Numbered from the stretch's first letter, positions 36,401-48,100 are shown. The stretch is DNA of 64,000 nucleotides from Allacma fusca (GCA_947179485.1 OX359250.1:6593661-6657660), one strand, 5' to 3'. Notes: a model not told the origin generated them from the letters alone. Numbers and translations are program-made.

Positions 36401-36890
36401 TCTCAAACAAAAAATATCTTTGTAGAACCGATTTGCTACCTAAATTGAATTTAGCCATTATATAACCTAACGGCTGCATCTTGTCACCAGATGCTACTTT
36501 AAATGTTCCATTATAACGGAACAATGGGATATCCCTGTTAGTATTAATCTCATCAAAGCATTCTTTTGACATACATGAAAAAACTGCGCCCGTATCCACA
36601 AGGCCTTTAATAGCAACATTATTCAACGTTATTAATAAATACGGCAAATCATTTTCTACTTTTACTGTTATTCCATTTTTAAAAAGGTGGCTATAAACAT
36701 TTATGGTATTAATTACTGATTGTCGATCTCGTCGTTTTCGTAATCGTGTTCGTACGTCATCGCAATCGGGTCTGAGATCATTTGATAGACCTGCGGGGAG
36801 GTCAACCTCCCTGTCGCTTTGGAGTTTCCCGATACATTGTTTTGCACAGGGGTTTGTTGTCCCATGGGTACATAATACTGTCCATTCCAC
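33402..36890 (-). CDS. pol polyprotein of Gypsy copy 2 (protease-RT-RNase H-integrase)
   Basis: An open frame of 1,162 codons. Domains in order are: aspartic protease (DTG near residues 99-101), reverse transcriptase (about 245-420, YLDD at 399-402), RNase H (about 545-665, with DAS at 548-550, MEREL at 586-590 and TDN at 613-615), integrase zinc finger (two His near 759-766, Cys 796 and Cys 799), integrase core with Asp 828, Asp 888 and Glu 923, and a C-terminal domain with a GPYRIL motif. The first codon of the frame is not ATG and the frame overlaps gag by about 178 bp, consistent with gag-pol frameshifting as known in Gypsy elements. There is no env behind it; the stop lies in the polypurine tract. 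Product of a retroelement, not a host gene. Confidence 0.95.
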   Translation of the reverse strand: MEWTVLCTHGTTNPCAKQCIGKLQSDREVDLPAGLSNDLRPDCDDVRTRLRKRRDRQSVINTINVYSHLFKNGITVKVENDLPYLLITLNNVAIKGLVDTGAVFSCMSKECFDEINTNRDIPLFRYNGTFKVASGDKMQPLGYIMAKFNLGSKSVLQRYFLFEKLNTSVILGCDFLIKIKGKISFSQTKKNNKVSDIKLNHLVKLSGRQNSEIKELISKYADVFSDKIGHTDVCKFKIELIDGAIPKKMKPYRTTPFKEKIIKEQFEQYLIEGIIEPSESEWSSSCFLVPKPGTNEFRLVTDARYINSQTKSWAFPMPTLRSILNKLGDAKFLSKLDLVKGYHQMEIEESSRPYTAFSAAGKQYQFIKLPFGLKCARAAFQFMMTKIFSDVIGKFVFIYLDDILIYTRTYQDHLHHIKVVAERLRKAKLTCRTDKCEFGKTEVKYLGYILTSGGIKMNSKKIKAIQEYPAPKNRKALKTFLGMASWLREFIPNLSTKAEPLTNLTRQNVKWCWADNEQNAFEKIKRDISSGRILSYPNFRQKFFLATDASDCGVGGMLFQQYGGRKHLVAFCSATLNKTQRNRSAMERELLAILYATSYFREYLDGVPFTLLTDNKSLTWMYRLTEDNKKLARWAIRLEEFDFTIQHIPGKINLVPDALSRFPSSDLVDESKIDDLEKYLPNINSITLEEITLDRVRQEQHADCEVQLILQNQGSNKLTSGYKIQDGILYRDVSNNPKVSEWRVVIPLSLRHFMLHELHDVPQQAHLGIEKMYDNMRKRVWWKGMLKDVDTYVKSCEKCQLFKVERRKPVGLMKSSTPSKPWQSVNLDLIYPLPRSQNGFTGILVVVDSFSKYTEIIPLRNGTSREIINKLRKDVLSRYGCMEFLTADNGSCFIANEFQEFCAKNKIILKYISPYHAQANMTERYNQTLEAKIRMFLDGNHTKWDEHLQDFALAFRSTINDTTGFSPAKLFFGRELRLPLDNALQITGEKSFKSFNEYIKHKSQQANMAQQTATKNIVRNQLKQQQHYNRSRRPGELKHNDLVLVRTHPISNAAKKFSKKLAPLFEGPYRILNKLSDITYEIGTVDGRFMGRQHISNLKKFIPRVPLDVSSQKNLRANSKPAEKHECEQESGQILTRPKRLPRVDYRKQLGHRMPNCFSSGG

Positions 36891-37897
36891 AGGATTGGTT
36901 GGGACGGATTTGGAACTTGTACTGGTCCATTGCTGTTAAAATATGTACGGTAACCTCCCCGTCTTCCACGAAAATTTCCACGTCCTCGAGCACCACGTCC
37001 ACGGTTACCTTGGGCTTGGCCATCTGGAAGTCTCGAATAACAGTCCTTGGCTATGTGCCCAGGTTTCTTACAACGATGGCATAAGCGAGGTGAAATGTTA
37101 TCGACTTTAGGGTCATTCAATTCTTCCACCTGTGGTAGGTCTGCACCTTTCTTGGGTGCCGTGGCAGAGACATTATTGACGGTAGAATCTTTTTGGAAAT
37201 AGTCGTCACCGGCGTCTAAATCTCTTCTAATCTGACGTTCTTTTTCAAGTAGGAGCTGCAATTTCAGACTTGCTTTGCTAAATATTCGAAGGCGTGAGCG
37301 GATTGAGTGGTGACTATTCTCAATTATGTACTGACACCTTTCCGCTTCTGACTTTGGTGGTTGAATTGGTTCAAACATGTAATATATTTCCAACGCAAAT
37401 GTTGCAAAATCCTCTCCCGGTTTTTGCTTACGATTTGCAATTTGGATGAGCCGTTCATCATTGGTTAGGTCTCCAGCAAAGAAACTAATTAACTGTTTCT
37501 TGAATTCGTTAAATGTTTTAATATTTGCCGAATTTATGCTGTACCAATGAAAGGCTGCGTCTGTCAGTGCGAACTGTGTATTTGTTAGTCTGTCCGCCGT
37601 CGCAATTGAGCAGGTTGTAAAATAATCCTCCAAAGATTTAAGGAAAACATGGGGATCTTCATCTCTTTTCCCGGAAAACTTTGGTGGTTTGGGCTTGATC
37701 CAATTTGCCATGGACTTATTCCCAGTGCCACTCTGTTTTAAATTAAGTATGTCAATTTGTAAGTTGGTGATAGACGTGATTGCCGCCTTTAAATCCGTAC
37801 GCAGAGTATCATTTTCATCTTGCAAGACTTGTATTTCTTGCCTACTTCGGCTTTTAAAATCGTCCAATTCTTTTTGAACGTCGTCAACTTTGGACAT
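36713..37897 (-). CDS. gag of Gypsy copy 2
   Basis: A 394-residue frame starting at ATG, with the same protein as gag of copy 1: coiled-coil N-terminus, capsid-like middle, zinc knuckle at residues 273-286 and an RG-rich tail. It would package element RNA in cytoplasmic particles, by analogy with the family. The 3' end overlaps the start of the pol frame. The distance from ATG to the 5' LTR is about 93 bp, a short leader. Confidence 0.94.
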   Translation of the reverse strand: MSKVDDVQKELDDFKSRSRQEIQVLQDENDTLRTDLKAAITSITNLQIDILNLKQSGTGNKSMANWIKPKPPKFSGKRDEDPHVFLKSLEDYFTTCSIATADRLTNTQFALTDAAFHWYSINSANIKTFNEFKKQLISFFAGDLTNDERLIQIANRKQKPGEDFATFALEIYYMFEPIQPPKSEAERCQYIIENSHHSIRSRLRIFSKASLKLQLLLEKERQIRRDLDAGDDYFQKDSTVNNVSATAPKKGADLPQVEELNDPKVDNISPRLCHRCKKPGHIAKDCYSRLPDGQAQGNRGRGARGRGNFRGRRGGYRTYFNSNGPVQVPNPSQPILWNGQYYVPMGQQTPVQNNVSGNSKATGRLTSPQVYQMISDPIAMTYEHDYENDEIDNQ

Positions 37898-37990
37898 GAT
37901 GATTGGTAATGACAGTGAGTATCTACACGAATGATTTCTTTTTCCCCCAGATTAAACTCGTAACCTGAAATCTTTATTATTGGACCCGGA

Positions 37991-38486
37991 TGTAACCAGG
38001 CTAACTCTATAATGACATGTATGTGTAATGATGGAATGGAATTATGAAAGTTAAGTACCTTTATTGTTTGACCTGAGTCTCGGATGCCTTTATGCCAATA
38101 ACTTTGCACAAGGAGGAATTTAAGATTTTCCTTTCTTTATTTCTAAAGAGCGGAGAGATCCTTTTGACACGGTTTACAGTTGATTAATGAACATACCGAG
38201 TCAAAGGGGTCTCTCCCTTAAATAACATTATGAAGGGTCATATAATGTACTAGAAGGTACTAGAATGTTCCTACTGGAGCATTCTAGAAATTTATAGATT
38301 ATTCTAAAAGAAAACACTAGAACAATAGTGAATGTTCCAAATGGAACATTATACGAAAAATCCAGATTCCTGAAATATATTTAAATACTTATTCTAATTA
38401 GGTTGACCCAACCTAAATATAAATAAAAGGTGAAACATCATCAAACTATATCATATATGTACATAGGTGTAGCACACAGGGCTATA
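37991..38486 (-). repeat. 5' LTR of Gypsy copy 2
   Basis: A 496-bp LTR equivalent to 26,288-26,783, followed by TAGT of the satellite. It carries the hairpin (38,153-38,215) and the GAANNTTC cluster (38,263-38,337). Confidence 0.93.
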
Positions 38487-41400
38487 TAGTTAAGCTTGTA
38501 GTTAAGCTTGTAATTAAGCTGTAGTTCAGGTTTTATTAATTTTGTAGTTAAACTTGTAGTTAAGCTTGTATTTAAGCTCGAAGTTAATCTTGTAGTTAAG
38601 CTTGTAGTCAAGCTTGTAGTTAAGCTTGTAGTTAAGCTTGTAGTTAAGCTGGTAGTTAGGCCTTTTAGTTAAGCTTATAGTTATGCATGTAGATAAGCTT
38701 GTAGTTAAGCTTGTAGTTAAGCTGGTAGTTAGGCTCTTAGTTAAGCTTATAGTTATGCTTGTAGATAAGCTTGTAGTTAAGCTTGTAGTTAAGCTTGTAG
38801 TAAAGCGTATAGTTAAGCTTGTAGTAAAGCTTGTAGTTAAGCTTGTAGTTAAGCTTGTAGTTAAGCTTGTAGTTAAGCTTGTAGTTAAGCTTGTAGTTAA
38901 GCTTGTAGTTAAGCTTGTAGTTAAACCTTTAGTTAAGCCTGGAGTTAAGCTTGTAGTTAAGCTTGTAGTTAAGCTTGTAGTTAAGCTTGTAGTTAAACTT
39001 GTAGTTGAGCTTGTAGTTAAGCTTGTAGGTAAGCTTGTAGTTGAGCTTGTAGTTAAGCTTGTAGTTAAGCTTGTAGTTAGGCTCTTAGTTAAGCTTGTAG
39101 TTAAACCTTTAGTTAAGCCTGTAGTTAAGCTTGTAGTTAAGCTTGTAGTAAGTTTGTAGTTAAGCCTGTAGTTAAGCTTGTAGTTAAGCTTTTAGTTAAG
39201 CTTGTGGTTAAGCTTGTAGTTAAGCTTGTAGTTAAGCTTGTAGTTAAGCTTGTAGTTAAGCTTGTAGTTAAGCTTGTAGTTAAGCTTGTAGTTAAGCTTG
39301 TAGTTAGGCTCTTAGTTAAGCTTGTAGTTATACTTGTAGTTAAGCTTGTAGTTAAGCTTGTAGTTATGCTTGTAGTAAAGCTTGTACTTAAGCTTGTGGT
39401 TAAGCTTGTAGTTAAGCTTGTAGTCAAGCTTGTAGTCAAGCTTGTAGTTAAGCTTGTAGTTAAGCTTGTAGTTAAGCTTGTAGTTAAGCTTGTAGTTAAG
39501 CTTGTAGTTAAGCTCTTAGTTAAGCTTGTAGTTAAGCTTGTAGTTAAGCTTCTATTTAGCTTGTAGTTAAGCTTGTAGTTAAGCTTGTAGTTAAGCTTGT
39601 AGTTATGCTTGTAGTTAAGCTTGTAGTTAAGCTTGTAGTTAAGCTTGTGGTTAAGCTTCTGGTTAAGCTTGTTGTTAAGCTTGTAGTTAAGCTTGTAGTT
39701 AAGCTTGTTACTAAACTTGTAGTTAAGCTTTTATTTGAACTCGAGGTTAGGCTTGTAGTCAAGCTTGTAGTTAAGCTGTAGTTCAGGTTTTGGTTAATTT
39801 TGTAGTTAAACTTGTAGTTAAGCTTGTAGTTAAGCTTGTAGTTAAGCTTGTAGTTAAGCTTGTAGTTAAGCTTGTAGTTCAGCTTGTAGTTAAGCTGTAG
39901 TTCAGGTTTTGGTTAATTTTGTAGGTAAACTTGTAGTTAAGCTGTTATTTAAGCTCGAAGTTAAGCTTGTAGTCAAGCTTGTAGTCAAGCTTGTAGTTAA
40001 GCTTGTAGTTAAGCTTGTAGTTAAGCTTGTAGTTAAGCTTGTAGTTAAGCTTGTAGTTAAGCTTGTAGTTAGGCTCTTAGTTAAGCTTGTAGTTATGCTT
40101 GTAGGTAAGCTTGTAGTTAAGCTTGTAGTTAAGCTTGTAGTTAAGCTTGTAGTTAAGCTTGTAGTTAAGCTTGTAGTTAGGCTCTTAGTTAAGCTTGTAG
40201 TTATGCTTGTAGGTAAGCTTGTAGTTAAGCTTGTAGTTATGCTTGTAGTTAAGCTTGTAGTTAAGCTTGTAGTTAAGCTTGTAGTTAAACTTGTAGTTGA
40301 GCTTGTAGTTAAGCTTGTAGGTAAGCTTGTAATTGAGCTTGTAGTTAAGCTTGTAGTTAAGCTTGTAGTTAAGCTTGTAGTTAAACTTGTAGTTAAGCTT
40401 GTAGTTAAGCTTGTAGGTAAGCTTGTAGTTGAGCTTGTAGTTAAGCTTGTAGTTAAGCTTGTAGTTAAGCTTGTAGTTAAGCTTGTAGTTAAACCTTTAG
40501 TTAAGCCTGTAGTTAAGCTTGTAGTTAAGCTTGTAGTTATGCTTGTAGGTAAGCTTGTAGTTAAGCTTGTAGTTAAGCTTGTAGTTAAGCTTGTAGTTAA
40601 ACCTTTAGTTAAGCCTGTAGTTAAGCTTGTAGTTAAGCTTGTAGTTATGCTTGTAGGTAAGCTTGTAGTTAAGCTTGTAGTTATGCTTGTAGTTAAGCTT
40701 GTAGTTAAGCTTGTAGTTAAGCTTGTAGTTAAGCTTGTAGTTAAGCTTGTGGTTAAGCTTCTGGTTAAGCTTGTTGTTAAGCTTGTAGTTAAGCTTGTAG
40801 TTAAGCTTGTTACTAAACTTGTAGTTAAGCTTTTATTTGAACTCGAGGTTAGGCTTGTAGTCAAGCTTGTAGTTAAGCTGTAGTTCAGGTTTTGGTTAAT
40901 TTTGTAGTTAAACTTGTAGTTAAGCTTGTAGTTAAGCTTGTAGTTAAGCTTGTAGTTCAGCTTGTAGTTAAGCTTGTAGTTAAGCTTGTAGTTAAGCTTG
41001 TAGTTAAGCTTGTAGTTAAGCTTGTAGGTAAGCTTGTAGTTAAGCTTGTAGTTATGCTTGTAGTTAAGCTTGTAGTTAAGCTTGTAGTTAAGCTTGTAGT
41101 TAAGCTTGTAGTTAAGCTTGTAGGTAAGCTTGTAGTTAAGCTTGTAGTTAGGCTCTTAGTTAAGCTTGTAGTTATGCTTGTAGGTAAGCTTGTAGTTAAG
41201 CTTGTAGTTAAGCTTGTAGTTAAACTTGTAGTTGAGCTTGTAGTTAAGCTTGTAGGTAAGCTTGTAGTTGAGCTTGTAGTTAAGCTTGTAGTTAAGCTTG
41301 TAGTTAAGCTTGTAGTTAAGCTTGTAGGTAAGCTTGTAGTTGAGCTTGTAGTTAAGCTTGTAGTTAAGCTTGTAGTTAAGCTTGTAGTTAAGCTTGTAGT

Positions 41401-42060
41401 TAAACCTTTAGTTAAGCCTGTAGTTAAGCTTGTAGTTAAGCTTGTAGTTATGCTTGTAGGTAAGCTTGTAGTTAAGCTTGTAGTTAAGCTTGTAGTTAAG
41501 CTTGTAGTTAAACCTTTAGTTAAGCCTGTAGTTAAGCTTGTAGTTAAGCTTGTAGTTATGCTTGTAGGTAAGCTTGTAGTTAAGCTTGTAGTTATGCTTG
41601 TAGTTAAGCTTGTAGTTAAGCTTGTAGTTAAGCTTGTAGTTAAGCTTGTAGTTAAGCTTGTAGTTAAGCTTGTAGTTAAGCTTGTAGTTAAGCTTGTAGT
41701 TAAGCTGTAGTTCAGGTTTTGGTTAATTTTGTAGTTAAACTTGTAGTTAAGCTTGTGGTTAAGCTTGTAGTTAAGCTGTAGTTAAGGTTTTGGTTAATTT
41801 TGTAGTTAAACTTGTAGTTAAGCTTGTAGTTAGGCTCTTAGTTAAGCTTGTAGTTATGCTTGTAGGTAAGCTTGTAGTTAAGCTTGTAGTTATGCTTGTA
41901 GTTAAGCTTGTAGTTAAGCTTGTAGTTAAGCTTGTAGTTAAGCTTGTAGTTAGGCTCTTAGTTTAGCTTGTAGTTATGCTTGTAGGTAAGCTTGTAGTTA
42001 AGCCTGTAGTTATGCTTGTAGTTGAGCTTGTGGTTAAGCTTGTAGTTAAGCTTGTAGTTA
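38487..42060 (+). repeat. Array B, third block
   Basis: About 300 units of TAGTTAAGCTTG. Up to about 41,885 the order of variants and linkers repeats 26,784-30,180, with whole-unit insertions or losses only (a unit gained near 39,000 and lost before 40,864) and a few substitutions. The last 170 bp diverge. The 1,868-bp duplication seen after copy 1 is absent here, so that duplication either came later or was lost. No gene is seen. Confidence 0.95.
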
Positions 42061-42165
42061 ATTGTGCAGTTAATTTTGCAGTCAATTGTGTAGTTTTTTT
42101 AGTAACATTTGTTGTTAATTTACTAGTTAAGCTTGCAGTTAAGCTTGTATTACAACCTGGAATTT
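42060..42165 (+). other. Decayed seam between array B and array C
   Basis: About 100 bp of AT-rich, imperfect 12-mers (GTGCAGTTAATT, TTGCAGTCAATT, a run of seven T, then TTTACTAGTTAAGCTTGCAG) lead from B units into GGAATTTAACTTGG units of array C. No gene or mobile element is visible. The decay fits an array edge that escapes homogenisation. Confidence 0.75.
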
Positions 42166-45100
42166 AACTTGGAATTAAAGTTTGTATTAAACTTGGAATT
42201 AAACTTGGAATTAGACTTGGACATAGACTTGGAATTAGAATTGGAATTGAAGTTGGAATCATTATTTTAATTATACATGGAATTTTACTGGGAATTATAC
42301 TTGGAATTGTACTTGGAATTATTCTTGGAATTACACTTTGTATTAAACCTGCAGTTATACTTTTATATTAAACTTGGAATTAAACTTGGTATTGAACTTT
42401 AAACTAAACTTGGAATTAAACTTGGAATTAAACTTGAAATAAAACTTGGAATTAAACTTGGAATTAAACTTGGAATTAAACTTGGGAGTAAACTTGAAAT
42501 TCAACTTGGATTTAAACTTGGAATTAGACTTGGAAATAAACTTGGAAACATACTTGGAATAAAACTTGGATGTAAACTTGGAATTTCACATGGAATTGCA
42601 CTTGGAATTATGGTTGGAATTAAACTTCGAATTAAACTTCGAATTAAACTTGGAATTAAACTTGGACTTAAACTTAGATTTAAACTTAGATTTAAACTTG
42701 GAAATAAACTTGGAAATAAACTTGAAAGTAAACTTGGACTTAAACTATAAATTGCACTTAGAATTATGTTTGGATTTAAAGTTGGAATTGTACTTGGAAA
42801 CATACTTGGAATTATACATGGAAGAACACTTGGAAGTATTCACGAAAGCATTCATGGAATTATTCTTGGAATTAAACTTGGAATTAAACTTGGAATTAAA
42901 CTTGGAATGAAACTTGGAATTAAACTTGGGATTAAACTTGGAATTAAACTTGGAATTAAACTTGGAATCATACTTGGAATCATACTTGGAGTAATACATT
43001 GAATTATACTTTGAATGAAACTTGGAATTAAACTTGGAATTATGCTTGGATTGTGCTTGGTATTGTACCTGGAATTATACTTGGAATGATACTTGGAATT
43101 ATACGTGGAATTAAGCTCGGAATTGAACTTGGACTTAAACTTGGAAATAAACTTTGAAATTAAATTTTAAATGAAACTTGGAATTAAACTTGAAAATAAA
43201 CTTGGAAATAAACTTGGCATTAAACTGGAAATTTTACTTGGAAATGAACTTTAAATGAAACTTGGAATTAATCTTTCGATTCTACCTGAAAGTGTACTTC
43301 AAATTAAACTTTTAATTATACTTGGAATTAAGCTTGGATTTAAACATGGAAATGAAATTGGAATTAAAATTGGAATTAAACTTGGAATTATACTTGGCAT
43401 TAAACTTACTTAGAATTGAACTTTGAATGAAACTTGGAATTAAACTTTAAATGTAACTTGGAATTAAACTTGGAATTATGCTTGGATTTATGCTTGGTAT
43501 TGTACCTTGAATTATACCTGGAATTATACTTGGAATTATAAGTGGAATTATAAGTGGAATTAAACTTGGAATTATGATGGATTCATGCTTAGTATTGTAA
43601 CTGGAATTTTACTTGGAATTTTACTTCGAATTATACTTCGCATTATACCTGGAATTAAACTTGGAATTACGCTTGGCTTTATGCTTGTTATTGTGACTGG
43701 AATTATACTTATGATTTTACTTCTAATTACACGTGGAATTTTACTTGGACTTAAACTTTCAATTATATCTGAAAGTGTACTTCAAATTATACTTTCAATT
43801 ATACTTGGAATTAGTCTTGGAATTAAAGTTGGAATTGAACTTGGAATTAAACTTGGAATTAAACTTGGAATCATACTTAGAAATAAACTTGGAAAAAAAC
43901 TTGGAATTATGCATGGAATTAAACTTGGAATTAAACTTGGAATTAAACTTGGAATTAAATTTGGAATTAAATTTGGAATCATACTTGGAATCATACTTGG
44001 AGTTATACATGGAATTATACTTTGAATGAAACTTGGAATTAAACTGGGAATTAAACTTGGAATTAAACTTGGAATTAAACTTGGATTCATACTTGGTATC
44101 ATACTTGGAATCATACTTGGAGTAATACATTGAATTATACTTTGAATGAAACTTTGAATGCAACTTGGAATTATGCTTGGATTGTGCTTGGTATTGTACC
44201 TGGAATTATACTTGGAATGATACTTGGAATTATACGTGGAATTAAGCTCGGAATTAAACTTGGACTTAAACTTGGAAATAAACTTTGGAATTAAATTTTA
44301 AATGAAACTTGGAATTAAACTTTCAATTTTACCTGAAAGTATACTTCAAATTATACTTGGAATTATACTTGGAATTATACTTGGAATTATACTTGGATTT
44401 AAACTTTCAATTTTACCTGAAAGTATACTTCAAATTATACTTTGAATTATACTTATAATTATGCTTGGAATTAAACTTGGAATTATGCTTGGATTTTGCT
44501 TGGTATTGTACCTGGAATTATACTTGGAATTAAATTTGGAACTAAACTTGGAACTAAAATTGGAATTTTACCAGGAATTGAGCTTTAAGTGAAACTGTGC
44601 AATAAACTTTAAATGTAACTTGGAATTATGCTTGGATTTATGCTTGGTTTTGTACCTGGAATTATACGTGGAATTATACTTGGACTTAAACATTCAATTA
44701 TACCTGAAAGTATACTTCGAATAATAATTGGAATTATACTTGGAATTCAGCTTGGAATTATACATGGAATTAAACTTTAAATGTAACTTGGAATTAAACT
44801 TGGAATTATGCTTGGATTTATGCTTGGTATTGTACCTGGAATTATACTTGGAATTATCCTTGGAATTATAAGTGGAATTTAACTTGGAATTATGATGGAT
44901 TTATGCTTAGTATTGTAACTGGAATTTTACTTGGAATTTTACTTCGAATTATACTTTGCATTATACCTGGAATTAAGCTTGGAATTATGCTTGGCTTTAT
45001 GCTTGTTATACTGACTGGAATTATACTTGGAATGATACTTGGAATGATACTTGGAATTGAGCTCGGAATTAAACTTTTACTTAAACTTTGAATTAAACTT

Positions 45101-48100
45101 GGAATTAAACTTTAAATGAAACTTGGAATAAAACTTGGAATTAAACTTAAAACGAAACTTGGAACTAAACTTTAAATGAAATTTGGAATTAAACTTGGAA
45201 TTATGCTTGGATTTTGCTTGGTATTGTACCTGGAATTATACTTGGAATGATACTTGGAATGATTCTTGGAATTGAGCTCGGAATTAAACTTGGACCTAAA
45301 CTTTTAATTAAACTTGGAATTAAACTTTAAATGAAACTTTTAATTAAACTTGGAATTAAACTTGGAAATAAATTTGGAATAAAACTTGAAATTTTACTTG
45401 GAATAAAACTTGGAATTAAACTTAAAACGAAACTCGGAACTAAACTTTAAATGAAATTTGGAATTAAACTTGGAATTGTGCTTGGATTTTGATTGGTATT
45501 GTACCTGGAATTATACTTGGACTTAAACTTTCAATTAAAACTCAAAGTATACTTCAAATTATACTTTGAATTATACTTATAATTAAGCTTGGAATTATAC
45601 ATAGAATTATGCTTTGAATGAAACTTGGAATTAAACTTGGAATTATGCTTGGATTTTGCTAGGTATTGTACCTGGAATTAAACTTGGAATTATGCTTGGA
45701 TTTTGATTGCCATTGTACCTGGATTTATACTTGGAATTATACTTGGAATTATACTTGGATTTAAACTTTCAATTTTACCTGAAAGTATACTTCAAATTAT
45801 ACTTGGAATTATACTTGGAATTATACTTGGAATTATACTTGGATTTAAACTTTCAATTTTACCTGAAAGTATACTTCAAATTATACTTTGAATTATACTT
45901 ATAATTATGCTTGGAATTAAACTTGGAATTATGCTTGGATTTTGCTTGGTATTGTACCTGGAATTATACTTGGAATTAAATTTGGAACTAAACTTGGAAC
46001 TAAAATTGGAATTTTACCAGGAATTGAGCTTTAAGTGAAACTGTGCAATAAACTTTAAATGTAACTTGGAATTATGCTTGGATTTATGCTTGGTTTTGTA
46101 CCTGGAATTATACGTGGAATTATACTTGGACTTAAACATTCAATTATACCTGAAAGTATACTTCGAATAATAATTGGAATTATACTTGGAATTCAGCTTG
46201 GAATTATACATGGAATTAAACTTTAAATGTAACTTGGAATTAAACTTGGAATTATGCTTGGATTTATGCTTGGTATTGTACCTGGAATTATACTTGGAAT
46301 TATCCTTGGAATTATAAGTGGAATTTAACTTGGAATTATGATGGATTTATGCTTAGTATTGTAACTGGAATTTTACTTGGAATTTTACTTCGAATTATAC
46401 TTTGCATTATACCTGGAATTAAGCTTGGAATTATGCTTGGCTTTATGCTTGTTATACTGACTGGAATTATACTTGGAATGATACTTGGAATGATACTTGG
46501 AATTGAGCTCGGAATTAAACTTTTACTTAAACTTTGAATTAAACTTGGAATTAAACTTTAAATGAAACTTGGAATAAAACTTGGAATTAAACTTAAAACG
46601 AAACTTGGAACTAAACTTTAAATGAAATTTGGAATTAAACTTGGAATTATGCTTGGATTTTGCTTGGTATTGTACATGGAATTATACTTGGAATGATACT
46701 TGGAATGATTCTTGGAATTGAGCTCGGAATTAAACTTGGACCTAAACTTTTAATTAAACTTGGAATTAAACTTTAAATGAAACTTTTAATTAAACTTGGA
46801 ATTAAACTTGGAAATAAATTTGGAATAAAACTTGAAATTTTACTTGGAATTGAACTTTAAATGAAACTTTAAATGAAACTTGGAATAAAACTTGGAATTA
46901 AACTTAAAACGAAACTCGGAACTAAACTTTAAATGAAATTTGGAATTAAACTTGGAATTGTGCTTGGATTTTGATTGGTATTGTACCTGGAATTATACTT
47001 GGACTTAAACTTTCAATTAAAACTCAAAGTATACTTCAAATTATACTTTGAATTATACTTATAATTAAGCTTGGAATTATACATAGAATTATGCTTTGAA
47101 TGAAACTTGGAATTAAACTTGGAATTATGCTTGGATTTTGCTAGGTATTGTACCTGGAATTAAACTTGGAATTATGCTTGGATTTTGATTGCCATTGTAC
47201 CTGGATTTATACTTGGAATTATACTTGGAATTATACTTGGAATAATACGTGGAATTATACTTGGATTTAAACTTTCAATATTACCTGAAAGTATACTTCA
47301 AATTATACTTGGAATTATACTTGGAATTATACTTGGAATTATACTTGGATTTAAACTTTCAATTTTACCTGAAAGTATACTTCAAATTATACTTTGAATT
47401 ATACTTATAATTATGCTTGGAATTAAACTTGGAATTATGCTTGGAACTAAACTTGGAATTTTACCAGGAATTGAGCTTTAAATGAAACTGTGAATTAAAC
47501 TTTAAATGTAACTTGGAATTTAACTTGCAATTGTGCTTGGATTTTGATGGGTGTTGTACCTGGAATTATACTTGGAATTATACTTGAAATTTTACTTGGA
47601 ATTATACGTGGAATTATACTTGGACTTAAACTTTCAATTATACCTCCAAGTATACTTCGAATTATAATTATACTTGGAATTCAGCTTGGAATTATACATG
47701 GAATTATACTTTGAATGAAACTTGGAATTAAACTTTAAATTATGCTTGGATTTTGATTGGTATTGTACCTGGAATTATACTTGGAATTGTACTTGGAATT
47801 AAACTTGGAATTATACTTGGAATTATACTTGGAATTATACTTGGACTTAATATTCCAATTTTACCTGAAAGTATACTTCAAATTATACTTTGAATTATAC
47901 TTGGAATTAAGCTTGGAATTATACATGGAATTATGCTTTGAATGAAACTTGGAATTAAACTTGGAATTATGCTTGGATTTTGCTTGCTATTGTACCTGGA
48001 ATTATACTTGGAATTATACTTGGATATATACTTGGAATTATACGTGGAATTATACTTTAACTTAAACTTCCAATTTTAACTGAAAGTATACTTTAAATTA

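Larger units (their letters stand above)
32905..38486 (-). mobile_element. Ty3/Gypsy LTR retrotransposon, copy 2 (looks whole)
   Basis: A 5.58-kb minus-strand element with LTRs at 32,905-33,401 and 37,991-38,486, TAGT on both sides (32,901-32,904 and 38,487-38,490), gag, pol and a polypurine tract. Both frames look open from end to end. It sits in the same satellite context as copy 1, with the same target-site duplication and the same left-versus-right LTR differences. It is therefore a segmental-duplication partner of copy 1, not a second insertion. There is no env. Nearest known groups are the env-less Ty3/Gypsy elements of insects; I cannot name the lineage without a tree. Confidence 0.96.

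Noticed and set aside
32905-38486. Copy 2 as an independent Gypsy insertion
   Set aside because: It has the same target-site duplication, the same flanking satellite variants and the same left/right LTR differences as copy 1, so block duplication explains it.
26784-42060. Lys-Leu-Val-Val (plus) and Thr-Thr-Ser-Leu (minus) repeat proteins in array B
   Set aside because: Same arithmetic artefact. Overlapping frames on both strands are equally open, and internal ATG codons come only from a satellite variant (GTTATGC).
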